The notes beneath the pieces are model-generated. The model made no database searches, was not told the origin of the DNA, and saw nothing but the letters and a program-made list of their open reading frames with translations. Positions 8,279-16,650 of a DNA stretch of 64,000 nucleotides are shown in pieces (positions within the stretch are counted from its first letter, which is position 1; every line of letters begins with the position of its first letter). The translations under genes and the position numbers were made by a program. The stretch lies in contig JAJNDK010000007.1 in assembly GCA_021156365.1 (NCBI GenBank), positions 124,001 to 188,000 of the forward strand. Reading direction: 5' to 3'. The stretch is from Bacteroidota bacterium. GTDB taxonomy: Bacteria > Bacteroidota > Bacteroidia > B-17B0 > Aurantibacillaceae.

Positions 8279-11098
8279 ATGACACAGGATCATCCGAAAA
8301 AATTATTTTTACTTGATGCGTATGCACTAATTTACCGTGCTTATTTTGCTTTTGCCAACAACCCACGGATCAATTCCAAAGGCTTCAATACCTCTGCTAT
8401 CTTTGGGTTTACCAATACGCTGCTGGAAGTATTAAAGAAAGAAAAACCCACACACATTGCCGTGGTATTCGATCTGTCAGGTCCTACACAGCGTCACGAG
8501 GAGTTTTCCGACTACAAAGCCAACCGCGAGGAAATGCCGGAAGACCTGCAAAAAAGCATTCCTTATATTTTCCGCCTGCTGGAAGGATTCCGGATTCCCT
8601 GCTTGTCGAAAGAAGGATATGAAGCAGATGATGTGATCGGAACATTGGCAAGGAAAGCCGAGCTCGACGGTTTTGTTACCTATATGATGACACCAGATAA
8701 AGATTACGGGCAGTTGGTAGACGCCAATACATTCATATACAAACCTGCCCGCCTGGGCAATGGCCACGAAATATTAGGAGTAGAGGAGATCTGCAAAAAA
8801 TGGGAGATAACGCATGTGAGTCAGCTCATCGATATCCTCGGGCTGATGGGCGATAAGGTGGACAACATCCCGGGTATTCCGGGTGTGGGAGAGAAAACAG
8901 CGATCCAGTTTGTAAAAGATTATGGCAGCGTGGAAAACCTTTTGGAAAACACGGATAAGCTGAAAGGGAAAATGAAAGAAAAAGTAGAAGCCAATAAAGC
9001 ATTGGCCCTGCTTTCGAAAAAGCTGGCAACCATTATCTGCGATGTTCCTGTTGAGCTGAACGAAGAAGAACTGGTTCGTAAAGAGCTGGACAAGGATATG
9101 CTGAAGGAATTGTTCCAGGAGCTTGAATTCAGAAGACTGGCAGAGACGCTTTTGGGAGAAACAGTGGAAGTGCCGGAAGCAAAGATAAAAGAAGTGAATA
9201 AAAAAGGACAGTTCGATCTGTTTGGAACCCCTGATGCTACAAGCGCTGCAGACAATACCGAAGAACCGAAAGAAGTAGTGGCTTATAAAACCATCAACGA
9301 TATAGCGCATACCTACATCCTTGTGGATACACCGGAGAAAACAACTGAATTGCTACAAAAGCTGCAGGCACATACAGAATATTGCTTTGATACGGAAACC
9401 ACTTCCCTCGATACACTCGAAGCGGAGATCGTCGGTATGTCATTTGCAGTGGAGCCCTATACCGCATGGTATGTGCCTTTTCCGGCAGATCAGGCCGAAG
9501 CGCAGAAAATAATAGAGCAATACCGCTCTTTGTTTGAAGACACTTCTAAAGTACTGATTGGGCAGAATATCAAATACGACCTGCAGATCCTGAAAAATTA
9601 TAACATTGAAATAAAGAACAAACTTTTTGATACGATGGTTGCCCACTTCCTGCTCAATGCGGATATGCGGCACAATATGAACATCCTCGCAGAGACCTAC
9701 CTGAAATACACGCCGGTGAGCATCGAAACGCTGATCGGGAAAAAAGGCAAAGGACAAACAAGCATGCGCGATGCGGACCTGGAGCAGATCAAGGAGTATG
9801 CATCGGAAGATGCGGATATCACCCTGCAATTGAAACATGTTTTTGCTCCCGAACTGAAGAAAACAGAAACGGAAAAGCTCTTTGAAGAAGTGGAAGTGCC
9901 GCTGATCCATGTGCTTTCTGATATGGAACGGGAAGGCGTTCACCTGGATATCAATAACCTTCGTCAGTATTCGATAGAGCTTGAAAAAAGCATTGTATCC
10001 GTCGATAAAGAAATACAGGCACTGGCCGGCACGCCCTTCAACGTGTCCTCTCCAAAGCAGGTAGGCGAGGTCTTGTTCGAATACCTGAAGATCATTGAAA
10101 AACCGAAGAAAACAAAAACCGGTCAGTATTCCACAGGAGAAGATGTACTGTCGAAGCTGGCCAACAAGCACCCCATCGTAAACAAGATCCTCGATTACCG
10201 CGAGCTGGTAAAACTAAAGAATACCTACGTGGATACGCTGCCGGAGTTAGTGAGCAAAAAAACCAGTCGTATTCATACCAGCTACAACCAGGTAGTAGCA
10301 GTGACGGGCCGGCTGAGCTCCGATAATCCCAACCTGCAGAATATCCCGATCCGCACCGAAAGAGGACGTGAGATCCGTAAAGCATTTATTCCCCGCAGTG
10401 AAGACTATGTGCTGATGAGCGCCGATTACTCGCAGATAGAGCTGCGTATTGTGGCAGCTATCAGCAAGGACCCGAATATGATGGAAGCATTTAATCTCGG
10501 TAAGGACATTCACACGGCTACTGCTGCCAAAGTTTATGGTATTTCGGAGGAAGAAGTGACCAAAGAAATGCGTTACAAGGCAAAGAGCGTGAACTTCGGG
10601 ATCATATACGGGCAGGGTGCTTTCGGACTTTCTGAAAATCTTGCTATATCACGTGGGGAAGCAAAAGAGCTGATCGATAATTATTTCAGGGAATATGGCA
10701 GCATCAAAAGCTATATGGACGAGATGATCAATTTTGCAAGGGAAAACGGATATGTAAAAACACTAATGGGACGGAAACGCTACCTCCGCGACATCACATC
10801 TGCCAATGCAGTAGTACGTGGTTTTGCCGAACGAAATGCTATCAACGCACCTATCCAGGGATCAGCTGCCGATATGATCAAGATCGCTATGATCAATATT
10901 CACAAAGAGCTGAAACCGATGGGACTGCGATCGAAAATGATCCTGCAGGTGCATGATGAATTGGTGTTTGATGTACACAAGGATGAGGTTTCCGTTATCC
11001 GCCCGATCATCGAAGAAAAGATGCGCACTGCCATGGACATTGGTGTACCGCTGGAAGTAGGTATCGGTATGGGCGCCAACTGGCTGGAAGCACATTAA
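8279..11098 (+). CDS. polA: DNA polymerase I
   Basis: This 939-residue enzyme carries all three activities. The N-terminal 5'-3' exonuclease/FEN domain (about 1-290) has LLDAYALIYRAYFAF, EADDVIGTLA and DNIPGIPGVGEKTA. The 3'-5' exonuclease (about 340-520) keeps its acidic residues: DTETT with Asp371, the GQNIKYDLQIL segment and YASEDAD, so proofreading should be active. The polymerase domain has DYSQIELRI, the O-helix KSVNFGIIYG and VHDE (His892-Asp893-Glu894). It removes RNA primers and fills repair gaps. A TAAATTTA -7-like box overlaps the stop of the preceding gene at 8257-8264. Confidence 0.97.
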   Translation: MTQDHPKKLFLLDAYALIYRAYFAFANNPRINSKGFNTSAIFGFTNTLLEVLKKEKPTHIAVVFDLSGPTQRHEEFSDYKANREEMPEDLQKSIPYIFRLLEGFRIPCLSKEGYEADDVIGTLARKAELDGFVTYMMTPDKDYGQLVDANTFIYKPARLGNGHEILGVEEICKKWEITHVSQLIDILGLMGDKVDNIPGIPGVGEKTAIQFVKDYGSVENLLENTDKLKGKMKEKVEANKALALLSKKLATIICDVPVELNEEELVRKELDKDMLKELFQELEFRRLAETLLGETVEVPEAKIKEVNKKGQFDLFGTPDATSAADNTEEPKEVVAYKTINDIAHTYILVDTPEKTTELLQKLQAHTEYCFDTETTSLDTLEAEIVGMSFAVEPYTAWYVPFPADQAEAQKIIEQYRSLFEDTSKVLIGQNIKYDLQILKNYNIEIKNKLFDTMVAHFLLNADMRHNMNILAETYLKYTPVSIETLIGKKGKGQTSMRDADLEQIKEYASEDADITLQLKHVFAPELKKTETEKLFEEVEVPLIHVLSDMEREGVHLDINNLRQYSIELEKSIVSVDKEIQALAGTPFNVSSPKQVGEVLFEYLKIIEKPKKTKTGQYSTGEDVLSKLANKHPIVNKILDYRELVKLKNTYVDTLPELVSKKTSRIHTSYNQVVAVTGRLSSDNPNLQNIPIRTERGREIRKAFIPRSEDYVLMSADYSQIELRIVAAISKDPNMMEAFNLGKDIHTATAAKVYGISEEEVTKEMRYKAKSVNFGIIYGQGAFGLSENLAISRGEAKELIDNYFREYGSIKSYMDEMINFARENGYVKTLMGRKRYLRDITSANAVVRGFAERNAINAPIQGSAADMIKIAMINIHKELKPMGLRSKMILQVHDELVFDVHKDEVSVIRPIIEEKMRTAMDIGVPLEVGIGMGANWLEAH

Positions 11099-11161
11099 GA
11101 AATTCTTGAATTTTAGATTTTTCGAGATGTTTTGTCAACGGCTTGGAAACTCTGAAATTCA

Positions 11162-11755
11162 CTACTGAATAATTCCCTGCTGATGAATGGCTCCGACAAA
11201 TACGGGTATAAAAAGCAGGCAGGATTTGTGCAGGTTGTTGGTGACACCATAATTACGTGTGTACCAATTATCAAAGTCGTTCGAAAAATCTGTTCGCATA
11301 TCCATTACATGCGTTCCGTTGCGGTAAACAGTCCAGTTATCCCAGTCATTTGAAAATGTTGTTTTGATCGAATAGGTATCACCTGTTGTATAATCTTTTA
11401 ATTCCCAGTTGTCCCAATCTTCGGCAAACACGGTTTTAAGTGTTACCTGGTGTCCGGGGAAGCTAAGTTGCCAGTTGTCCCAGTCCTCAGAGAAGACAGT
11501 GCGCATACTCATTGTAGAACCGTTTGCAGTAATGTTCCAGTTATCCCAATCGTTGCTGAACACCGTGCGGAAACTACCGGAAACACTGTCGATACTATAG
11601 GTCCAGTTATCCCAGTCATTGCTGAACACAGTGCGTAGATCACCCTGGCTGGATGTGCCGGTTCCCGGGTACACAGGATTTCCCGATGGGGTAACAGGCT
11701 GTTTCTCGCATCCTGCCAGGCTCAATAAAAAGAATAGAATAACAGCGTACTTCAC
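11162..11755 (-). CDS. Lipoprotein with six WDNW repeats
   Basis: The protein starts with a lipoprotein signal (VKYAVILFFLLSLAGC); Cys16 is the lipidation site. I chose GTG at 11755 because the -7 box TATATTTG (11773-11780) lies inside the longer frame that begins at 11794. The mature part is almost entirely six copies of an 11-residue core, consensus xRTVFSNDWDNW, spaced 22-24 residues apart (cores at about 41-51, 63-73, 85-95, 107-117, 131-141 and 154-164). It ends in a hydrophobic tail, LLFIPVFVGAI. I recognise no named family. The regular spacing and Trp/Asp pattern suggest a small repeated beta structure, possibly a sheet or propeller-like solenoid on the cell surface. Confidence 0.65.
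   Translation of the reverse strand: MKYAVILFFLLSLAGCEKQPVTPSGNPVYPGTGTSSQGDLRTVFSNDWDNWTYSIDSVSGSFRTVFSNDWDNWNITANGSTMSMRTVFSEDWDNWQLSFPGHQVTLKTVFAEDWDNWELKDYTTGDTYSIKTTFSNDWDNWTVYRNGTHVMDMRTDFSNDFDNWYTRNYGVTNNLHKSCLLFIPVFVGAIHQQGIIQ
11264..11635 (-). repeat. Six tandem ~66-72 bp coding repeats
   Basis: Each unit encodes the (R/K)TxFSxDWDNW core. Unit length is 66 bp for the first three intervals, then 72 and 69 bp. The DNA copies remain clearly similar (CCAGTTATCCCAGTC recurs on the + strand), so the array grew by tandem duplication of whole units. Confidence 0.85.
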
Positions 11756-11772
11756 AAAAAAAGTTTCTCTAA

Positions 11773-11780
11773 CAAATATA
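11773..11780 (-). promoter_or_regulatory. -7 box of the WDNW repeat lipoprotein
   Basis: Reading the minus strand, TATATTTG lies 17 nt before the GTG at 11755. No -33 match is obvious. Confidence 0.5.
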
Positions 11781-11817
11781 TTCAAATTGCACATTAATTA
11801 CTAATTTCCGCAAACCT

Positions 11818-12477
11818 ATGAACAAGCATCATACTATAGTTGCCCGGAAATTTGTCTATCGGATGTTCCTGCTGCTGGTACTCCTTTTTTTCCTGGTATT
11901 GATGACAGGGATCACGCTTCAATACATTCCTTACAATACAGATGTGGCTTTTCTACGGATCAAGCAGGACTATATCGGCGCTTTTCATTACAGACTGGCT
12001 TTTTTTGTACATGTCTATTCCTCACTATTTGTATTATTGGCAGGCTTCACACAATTTTCGGATCGTATTCTGAAGACGAAAAAATGGTTGCATAAATTGT
12101 CGGGACGTACATATATACTGATCGTATTGTTGTTGTCGGCACCTTCCGGATTTATTATCGGTATGTATGCAAATGGTGGTATCAGTTCCAGGATCGCCTT
12201 CTGTACTTTAGGTGTTTTGTGGTTTGTTTTTACCTTGCTGGCCTGGATCCGGATCCGGAAAGGCGATTACAAAGCGCATGTTTCGTTTATGTACCGGAGC
12301 TATGCCCTGGCGCTTTCTGCCATTACGCTCCGCGCCTGGAAATATTTAATTGTATATTTGTTCCATCCGCAGCCCATGGATGCTTATCGAATAGTGGCCT
12401 GGCTGGGCTGGATACCAAACTTATTAATTGCAGAATACCTGATCCGGAAAAAATTCAATAAAAATAAATCGTCATGA
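11818..12477 (+). CDS. DUF2306 multi-pass membrane protein
   Basis: This 219-residue integral membrane protein has about six hydrophobic segments. FHYRLAFFVHVYSSLFVLLAGFTQF and the HKLSGRTYI loop match DUF2306, a family with conserved His/Arg in its first half and no firmly known role. The His pairs in neighbouring helices could hold a haem or metal, which is inference. Its stop overlaps the next gene's start by 4 nt (ATGA), so the two are translationally coupled. Confidence 0.75.
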   Translation: MNKHHTIVARKFVYRMFLLLVLLFFLVLMTGITLQYIPYNTDVAFLRIKQDYIGAFHYRLAFFVHVYSSLFVLLAGFTQFSDRILKTKKWLHKLSGRTYILIVLLLSAPSGFIIGMYANGGISSRIAFCTLGVLWFVFTLLAWIRIRKGDYKAHVSFMYRSYALALSAITLRAWKYLIVYLFHPQPMDAYRIVAWLGWIPNLLIAEYLIRKKFNKNKSS

Positions 12478-13373
12478 AAAGAACCATCCTCTTACTTTCT
12501 GTATGTACATTGGTTATTATTGGTATTAGCTCTTGCGGCAACCAGGCAACGTCGCCGGAATCGCTTACTGCTGTGGATTCAACGACAACAGATTCCGTTG
12601 TTACTGCGGAAGTCCCGAAATCGGGTCCGGGTGCGGATGTCCTGGGTATTTATGCAGGTGCTTTTAACGCAGCAGAAGTGAAGAAGAGTCGCGCCTATCA
12701 CTATATGAACAAGATCAACGTTTCAATCGATTCGATAGGTGATGGAAAAATAAAAGGGCACAGTGTGGTGGCAGGAAATAACCGGCCGTTTTCGGGAACC
12801 TATGAAGTGAAAAATAATGTATACATCGTTCAGGCTTCCGAGCCGGGTGATGATAAATACGACGGCAAGTTTTCGTTTACCCTTGATCCTGCACTGCACG
12901 TGGCAGAGGGTACCTGGGAAGCCAATAATAAAAAGCTGGAAGTAGTGAAACGCAGTTATAAACTGAATGCTGCTACTTTTGCATATGATGCAAACAATGC
13001 ATTAAGTCCGTCCCTGATAGGCAATTTCATATCCGATTGGCAGTCGATCAGCCAGCTGGAAGAAGAAGGCGGGGAACTGATCACATCTGATGCCATGAAG
13101 ATCAATCCTTCGGTAACGAAGCTGAAAACCGAAGATGTAGAGAATATGTACAAAGGCGATCTCGAAGTAATGCGGAATTCCATTTATGCACGCCACGGCT
13201 ATTCGTTCAAAAACCGTAGGATGCGGTATATCTTTGATAACAGTGTGGATTGGTACATTCCTGTTACAACAAATGTACAGAACGACCTGACAGCACTTGA
13301 AAAAGAAAACATCGCACTTATCAAGCGTTACGAAGAACATGCGGAAAATTATTACGATTCGTACGGACGTTAG
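12474..13373 (+). CDS. YARHG-domain lipoprotein
   Basis: This 299-residue lipoprotein has a signal peptide with the lipobox ISSC at about residues 18-21. After a Ser/Thr-rich linker comes a beta-rich region (about 45-165: GIYAGAFN, KIKGHSVVAGNNRPFSGTY, GTWEANNKK) that looks like a small barrel, then a C-terminal YARHG domain (about 225-275) with the name-giving NSIYARHGYSFKNRRMRYIF. YARHG domains occur in extracellular bacterial proteins; their ligand is not established to my knowledge. It is coupled to the DUF2306 gene by a 4-nt overlap, suggesting a joint membrane/periplasm function. Confidence 0.8.
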   Translation: MKRTILLLSVCTLVIIGISSCGNQATSPESLTAVDSTTTDSVVTAEVPKSGPGADVLGIYAGAFNAAEVKKSRAYHYMNKINVSIDSIGDGKIKGHSVVAGNNRPFSGTYEVKNNVYIVQASEPGDDKYDGKFSFTLDPALHVAEGTWEANNKKLEVVKRSYKLNAATFAYDANNALSPSLIGNFISDWQSISQLEEEGGELITSDAMKINPSVTKLKTEDVENMYKGDLEVMRNSIYARHGYSFKNRRMRYIFDNSVDWYIPVTTNVQNDLTALEKENIALIKRYEEHAENYYDSYGR

Positions 13374-13675
13374 GAAATAAATTATGATCTGATCTGACTG
13401 ACTCCCCCGTTAGCCCATTATGAAAGGAGATCCTTCATACTTCTGTTTGGATAGCCCTGTAAGAGCGACATCTAAATAGCCAATTCGTTGTCATGTTAAT
13501 TGAAGCTCCATGGGAGCTATATGCTGGTAAGCATCATCCATGTTAATTTAATTAATTCAGGCTTATCTGCTCCCGATAGCTATCGGGATGTGAAATCTGC
13601 GTCTGGCCAGCTAAAGAACCTGCCTTCATTTGTCAGGCTATTCTGTCAGGAGAAGACAACGGGAGCTAAGGGCAT
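13374..13675. other. Intergenic region with palindromes, no credible gene
   Basis: About 300 bp without a convincing gene. It contains a perfect 18-bp palindrome (13571-13588) and an imperfect TGTCAGGC...CTGTCAGG pair near 13630-13650. The only reading frame (13500-13688) runs through the palindrome and into the terminator of the opposite gene and shows no signal or domain, so it is not called. Confidence 0.6.
13571..13588. repeat. Palindromic element TCCCGATAGCTATCGGGA
   Basis: A perfect 18-bp inverted repeat. Related copies occur at 58746-58761 (one mismatch per arm) and 61498-61514 (same arms, ACA loop), always outside coding sequence. It behaves like a dispersed REP-type element. Confidence 0.7.
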
Positions 13676-13702
13676 AAAAAAACCCTGACCGAAGCCAGGG
13701 TT
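13676..13702 (-). terminator. Rho-independent terminator of the barrel protein gene
   Basis: On the minus strand the stem AACCCTG/CAGGGTT encloses a CTTCGG-type loop and is followed by seven T. It lies 24 nt after the stop codon at 13726. Confidence 0.85.
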
Positions 13703-13725
13703 CTTAATTGTATTTACGATTTCGA

Positions 13726-14706
13726 TTAGAAATGTAAGTTCAGACGGATTGTTCCGTTAGGACCACCGATGTTGAAGTTGTTGTTGCTGATAGGGTTGCT
13801 GTCAGTATCAAGGATGAAACGAGAGCTTCCTGCAGTTTCAGTTTCAATTGTAGCAGTAGAATAAGTACCACCTGGGTTAGTGAAGCTTTCTGATTCAACT
13901 TGCATAGTAGATTTACCTGTCATTGCATAACCTAAGCCCCAACCGAATTCACCTGCGATAGAGATTTTAGGGAAGATGAAGTATTCAGCACCGATGAAAC
14001 CACGTACACCAATACCAAATGTCATACCTGCTTTTCTCTCGATAACACGTCCTGCAACGTGATCAACAGATCCGTCATCAGAAACTAAGTTAGCACCACC
14101 TGTGTAACCAGATACAGTAGTGAAATCTGTAGTGAAAGCGCTTGTTGGATCAACATCCGGATCAGCACCTGGAGCACCTGTTAAAGCATTACCATATTCG
14201 AAAGATTCTTTCGAACCAGCTTGCCATAGGAAAGCTTCTCCACCATAGTATCCTTGCAGACGGGTTTTACCACGACGCATCTCGATACCAGCACCTAATC
14301 CGATCAGGTGAGAACCAACTTTTGCTTTTTCTTCAACAGTTGGAGCTACAGTCGGGTAAGATTGTGCAGCAACTACTGCAGCAGATTGTGCCTGAGCCAT
14401 GTTGTTTTTGAAAGTTTGTCCGGAGAAACCGATACGTACGATAGCACGGTAAGCAGTTTTCTCATCTTTGAACATTTTACCAACGATAGTGTTGTTTCCG
14501 TTCAAAAAGTTGAAAGTTGGAGAAGACGCACCTGAACCAGCGCCAATAAGTGATTTTGTGTAGCTGAAGAAAGGAGTAGCGTCGATACCGATTGACCAGT
14601 CGCCAGCTTCCGGCAGATACGGCTCACCTTTTTTCGATGTTAAATCTTGTGCAAATGCGCCCGTTACGCCGAACGCCATTGCTAATGCTAATACTGATTT
14701 TTTCAT
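13726..14706 (-). CDS. Outer-membrane beta-barrel protein, probably abundant
   Basis: This 326-residue protein has a signal peptide MKKSVLALAMAFGVTGAFAQ and a C-terminal strand ending IRLNLHF, the terminal Phe expected by the BAM machinery. Alternating strands (GDWSIGIDATPFFSYT, LIGLGAGIEMRRG, RLQGYYGGEAFLW, FGIGVRGFIGAEYF, SIAGEFGWGLGYA) indicate a barrel of about 12-14 strands. The substrate is unknown. The start is moved to ATG 14706, because the -7 box TACATTTG at 14740-14747 falls within the longer frame. A strong terminator, a clean promoter and preferred-looking codons (GGT, ACC, GTT) suggest high expression. Confidence 0.8.
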   Translation of the reverse strand: MKKSVLALAMAFGVTGAFAQDLTSKKGEPYLPEAGDWSIGIDATPFFSYTKSLIGAGSGASSPTFNFLNGNNTIVGKMFKDEKTAYRAIVRIGFSGQTFKNNMAQAQSAAVVAAQSYPTVAPTVEEKAKVGSHLIGLGAGIEMRRGKTRLQGYYGGEAFLWQAGSKESFEYGNALTGAPGADPDVDPTSAFTTDFTTVSGYTGGANLVSDDGSVDHVAGRVIERKAGMTFGIGVRGFIGAEYFIFPKISIAGEFGWGLGYAMTGKSTMQVESESFTNPGGTYSTATIETETAGSSRFILDTDSNPISNNNFNIGGPNGTIRLNLHF

Positions 14707-14739
14707 GTTTTGTTTTTGTTTAGTTAAACATTTATGTTG

Positions 14740-14747
14740 CAAATGTA
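14740..14747 (-). promoter_or_regulatory. -7 box of the barrel protein gene
   Basis: Minus-strand TACATTTG, 33 nt before the ATG at 14706. The leader between them is A-rich. Confidence 0.55.
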
Positions 14748-14813
14748 AGAACATTTTTGAAACTGATATTGACAGGTATAATAAATATCAACGTTTTTTT
14801 GTTAATAAGATGT

Positions 14814-15470
14814 TTATTTCTTGTCCTTCAGCATCGGAACGAACTTAAATTTTCCGAGCTCCCGCTTGTCAAACTCCATGCCATTTTTTCGGGTAATAAC
14901 GTTCATTACCTGTACCTCGCCCTCACCCACAGGAATAACAAGGATTCCACCGTTTTCCTTCAGCTGGATCAAAAGCTCTTTCGGGATATAAGGAGCCCCG
15001 GCTGTCACAATAATTTTGTCGAAAGGAGCATGGTTTGGAAGCCCTTTATACCCGTCTCCATAGAAAAAACGGGCACTGTATCCCATTTTTGGCAGGAATT
15101 CCCTCGTTTTTTCATACAGTTTCGATTGACGCTCAATACTATACACTTTGGCGCCCATTTCCAGCAGAACAGCCGTCTGGTATCCACAACCGGTACCGAT
15201 CTCCAGTATTTTTTCCCCCTTCCGGATGTTCAGCAGCTGGGTTTGAATAGCCACTGTAGAAGGCCTGGAGATCGTTTGCCCTTCTCCTATATGGAAGGCA
15301 TTGTTCTCATCATAAGCGAAATGCGAAAGCGCACTGTCGTAAAACACATGACGGGGCACTTTGTACATCGCATTCAGCACCATTTCCTGTATTCCGTGTT
15401 TCTGACGTAAATCGTCAATCATCTTTTTTCGTTTCCCCTGGAAAACGTAAGTATCCAATCTGTCTATCAT
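14814..15470 (-). CDS. pcm: Protein-L-isoaspartate O-methyltransferase
   Basis: It methylates L-isoaspartyl residues in damaged proteins using S-adenosylmethionine, starting their repair. The 218-residue protein shows the family order: VPRHVFYDSAL, the YDENNAFHIGEGQTISRPSTVA substrate loop, the SAM motif ILEIGTGCGYQTAVL, FFYGDGYKGLP, and FDKIIVTAGAPYIPKELL. Length is normal. The start is ATG 15470; the -7 box TACATTTG (15478-15485) ends 7 nt upstream, making the mRNA essentially leaderless. The gene diverges from the Gfo/Idh-like gene across about 105 bp. Confidence 0.92.
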   Translation of the reverse strand: MIDRLDTYVFQGKRKKMIDDLRQKHGIQEMVLNAMYKVPRHVFYDSALSHFAYDENNAFHIGEGQTISRPSTVAIQTQLLNIRKGEKILEIGTGCGYQTAVLLEMGAKVYSIERQSKLYEKTREFLPKMGYSARFFYGDGYKGLPNHAPFDKIIVTAGAPYIPKELLIQLKENGGILVIPVGEGEVQVMNVITRKNGMEFDKRELGKFKFVPMLKDKK

Positions 15471-15477
15471 AGCAAAA

Positions 15478-15485
15478 CAAATGTA
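15478..15485 (-). promoter_or_regulatory. -7 box of pcm (near-leaderless)
   Basis: Minus-strand TACATTTG. The start codon follows 7 nt later, at about the expected transcription start. Confidence 0.6.
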
Positions 15486-15552
15486 AAAGCAATTAACATC
15501 GCTCTTTTGATATTTAATTAATGATACTAACAAAGGGCTTTTAATTACAGGG

Positions 15553-15560
15553 TACATTTG
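15553..15560 (+). promoter_or_regulatory. -7 box of the Gfo/Idh-like gene
   Basis: TACATTTG, 16 nt before the ATG at 15577. It is arranged divergently to the pcm promoter, whose -7 box is identical. Confidence 0.55.
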
Positions 15561-15576
15561 TTTAAAAGCAAGGCAT

Positions 15577-16503
15577 ATGAACATAGGATTTATCGGGGCA
15601 AATGATTTTACGAAGGAGTACTACAATGCGATCACGTCCATGGGGCTTGCTGCAGAATGTTTTTTTATCGAGCCAAGCCTCATCAATGCAAGGGCTTTGA
15701 TCAAGCGCTATCCGATCGTTTACAAGGATTCCGAGCAGGACTTCCTTAAATCGATAGATGTGCTCATTGTTTGTTCGGCGTATAAAAACAGTGATGAGCT
15801 GATCAATAAAGCGGTGAAAATGGGCAAACATGTGTTACTGGCCAGTCCTTTCATGGTAAGCTATCAGGTGTTGAAACAATTGAAAACACTGGCACACGAG
15901 GCGGGAACGGTAGTGCAGAACGCCTGGTCGGAAAAATACAACTCTGCTTTTTTAACCGCTCTTCCGCATGTAAGCAATGTGGTGTTTATCGATGTGGCCC
16001 GCCTGTCGCAATACAGTCCTTCACAGGCAAAAATATCGGTGGTGAACGACCTGCTTTATAAAGATATAGAATGGGTATTGAGCACTGTGCGATCGAATAT
16101 CCGTAAGATAAGCGCCAATGCTTTATCGGTTATAAATAACGAGCCCGATTTTATAAATGCAAAGCTGGAGTTCGACAATGGCTGTATTGCCAACCTCACC
16201 GCAAGCCGCGTAAGTGAGCTCAATTTGCGAAAAGCAAGGATCTACAATGATAAATCGGTCGTATTTATCGATTTCCTGTCGCGGCAATTAAAACGCTCCT
16301 ATAAAAAGGCCGCTTTTCTCGAATTTGAAGAAATACCCGTAGATCAGCAGCAGGAAGCTGTAAATCAGCTAAATGATTTCTTTTCATGCATCCGTTCCGG
16401 CAAAGAACCACAAAGTACCTTACAGGATATTCTCGATACAAGAGACGCAGCAATGGCAGTTTTAGAGAAAATTAAAGCAAAAACGAATCTTTTTGTAGCA
16501 TAA
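15577..16503 (+). CDS. Gfo/Idh/MocA-fold protein, degenerate active site
   Basis: This 308-residue protein has an N-terminal Rossmann fold (MNIGFIGANDF, then IDVLIVCSAYKN and AVKMGKHVLLASPF) and a C-terminal alpha/beta domain ending with the family's typical segment (IRSGKEPQSTLQDILDTRDAAMAVLEKI, given here as positions 275-302). Two hallmark residues are absent: the EKP lysine (ASPF here) and the HxID-type histidine (YKDIEWVL here). It may therefore bind a nucleotide without redox catalysis, or act as a scaffold. Neighbouring polysaccharide genes suggest sugar-nucleotide chemistry, but this is inference. Confidence 0.7.
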   Translation: MNIGFIGANDFTKEYYNAITSMGLAAECFFIEPSLINARALIKRYPIVYKDSEQDFLKSIDVLIVCSAYKNSDELINKAVKMGKHVLLASPFMVSYQVLKQLKTLAHEAGTVVQNAWSEKYNSAFLTALPHVSNVVFIDVARLSQYSPSQAKISVVNDLLYKDIEWVLSTVRSNIRKISANALSVINNEPDFINAKLEFDNGCIANLTASRVSELNLRKARIYNDKSVVFIDFLSRQLKRSYKKAAFLEFEEIPVDQQQEAVNQLNDFFSCIRSGKEPQSTLQDILDTRDAAMAVLEKIKAKTNLFVA

Positions 16504-16538
16504 CCCGGATGAAAACATGGGTTTATCAGGCTTGTCCT

Positions 16539-16598
16539 GACGAAATGATCGCAAAAAAATAACCATTTCGTCAATTAAAAAACAGAAAATCTGTTTTT
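16539..16598 (+). terminator. Tandem hairpins after the Gfo/Idh-like gene
   Basis: First a 9-bp stem GACGAAATG/CATTTCGTC (16539-16547 with 16564-16572). Then AAAAACAGA/TCTGTTTTT (16578-16586 with 16590-16598), ending in a T run. The second hairpin resembles a Rho-independent terminator. Confidence 0.65.
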
Positions 16599-16625
16599 AA
16601 TTTTAGGATAACACAATAAGGATTC

Positions 16626-16633
16626 TATTTTTG
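16626..16633 (+). promoter_or_regulatory. -7 box of the lipoprotein/sugar-transferase pair
   Basis: TATTTTTG, 17 nt before the ATG at 16651. No strong -33 element was found. Confidence 0.45.
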
Positions 16634-16650
16634 CGTTCTTTTTAGTGCCA

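Noticed and set aside
9440-10171. 243-codon minus-strand frame inside polA
   Set aside because: It is antisense to the conserved exonuclease and polymerase domains and shows no domain or start signals.
13500-13688. 62-codon plus-strand frame
   Set aside because: It runs through a dispersed palindrome and into the terminator of the opposite gene, without signal peptide or promoter.
14757-15410. 217-codon plus-strand frame opposite pcm
   Set aside because: The opposite strand encodes a complete methyltransferase with a promoter; this frame has no independent support.
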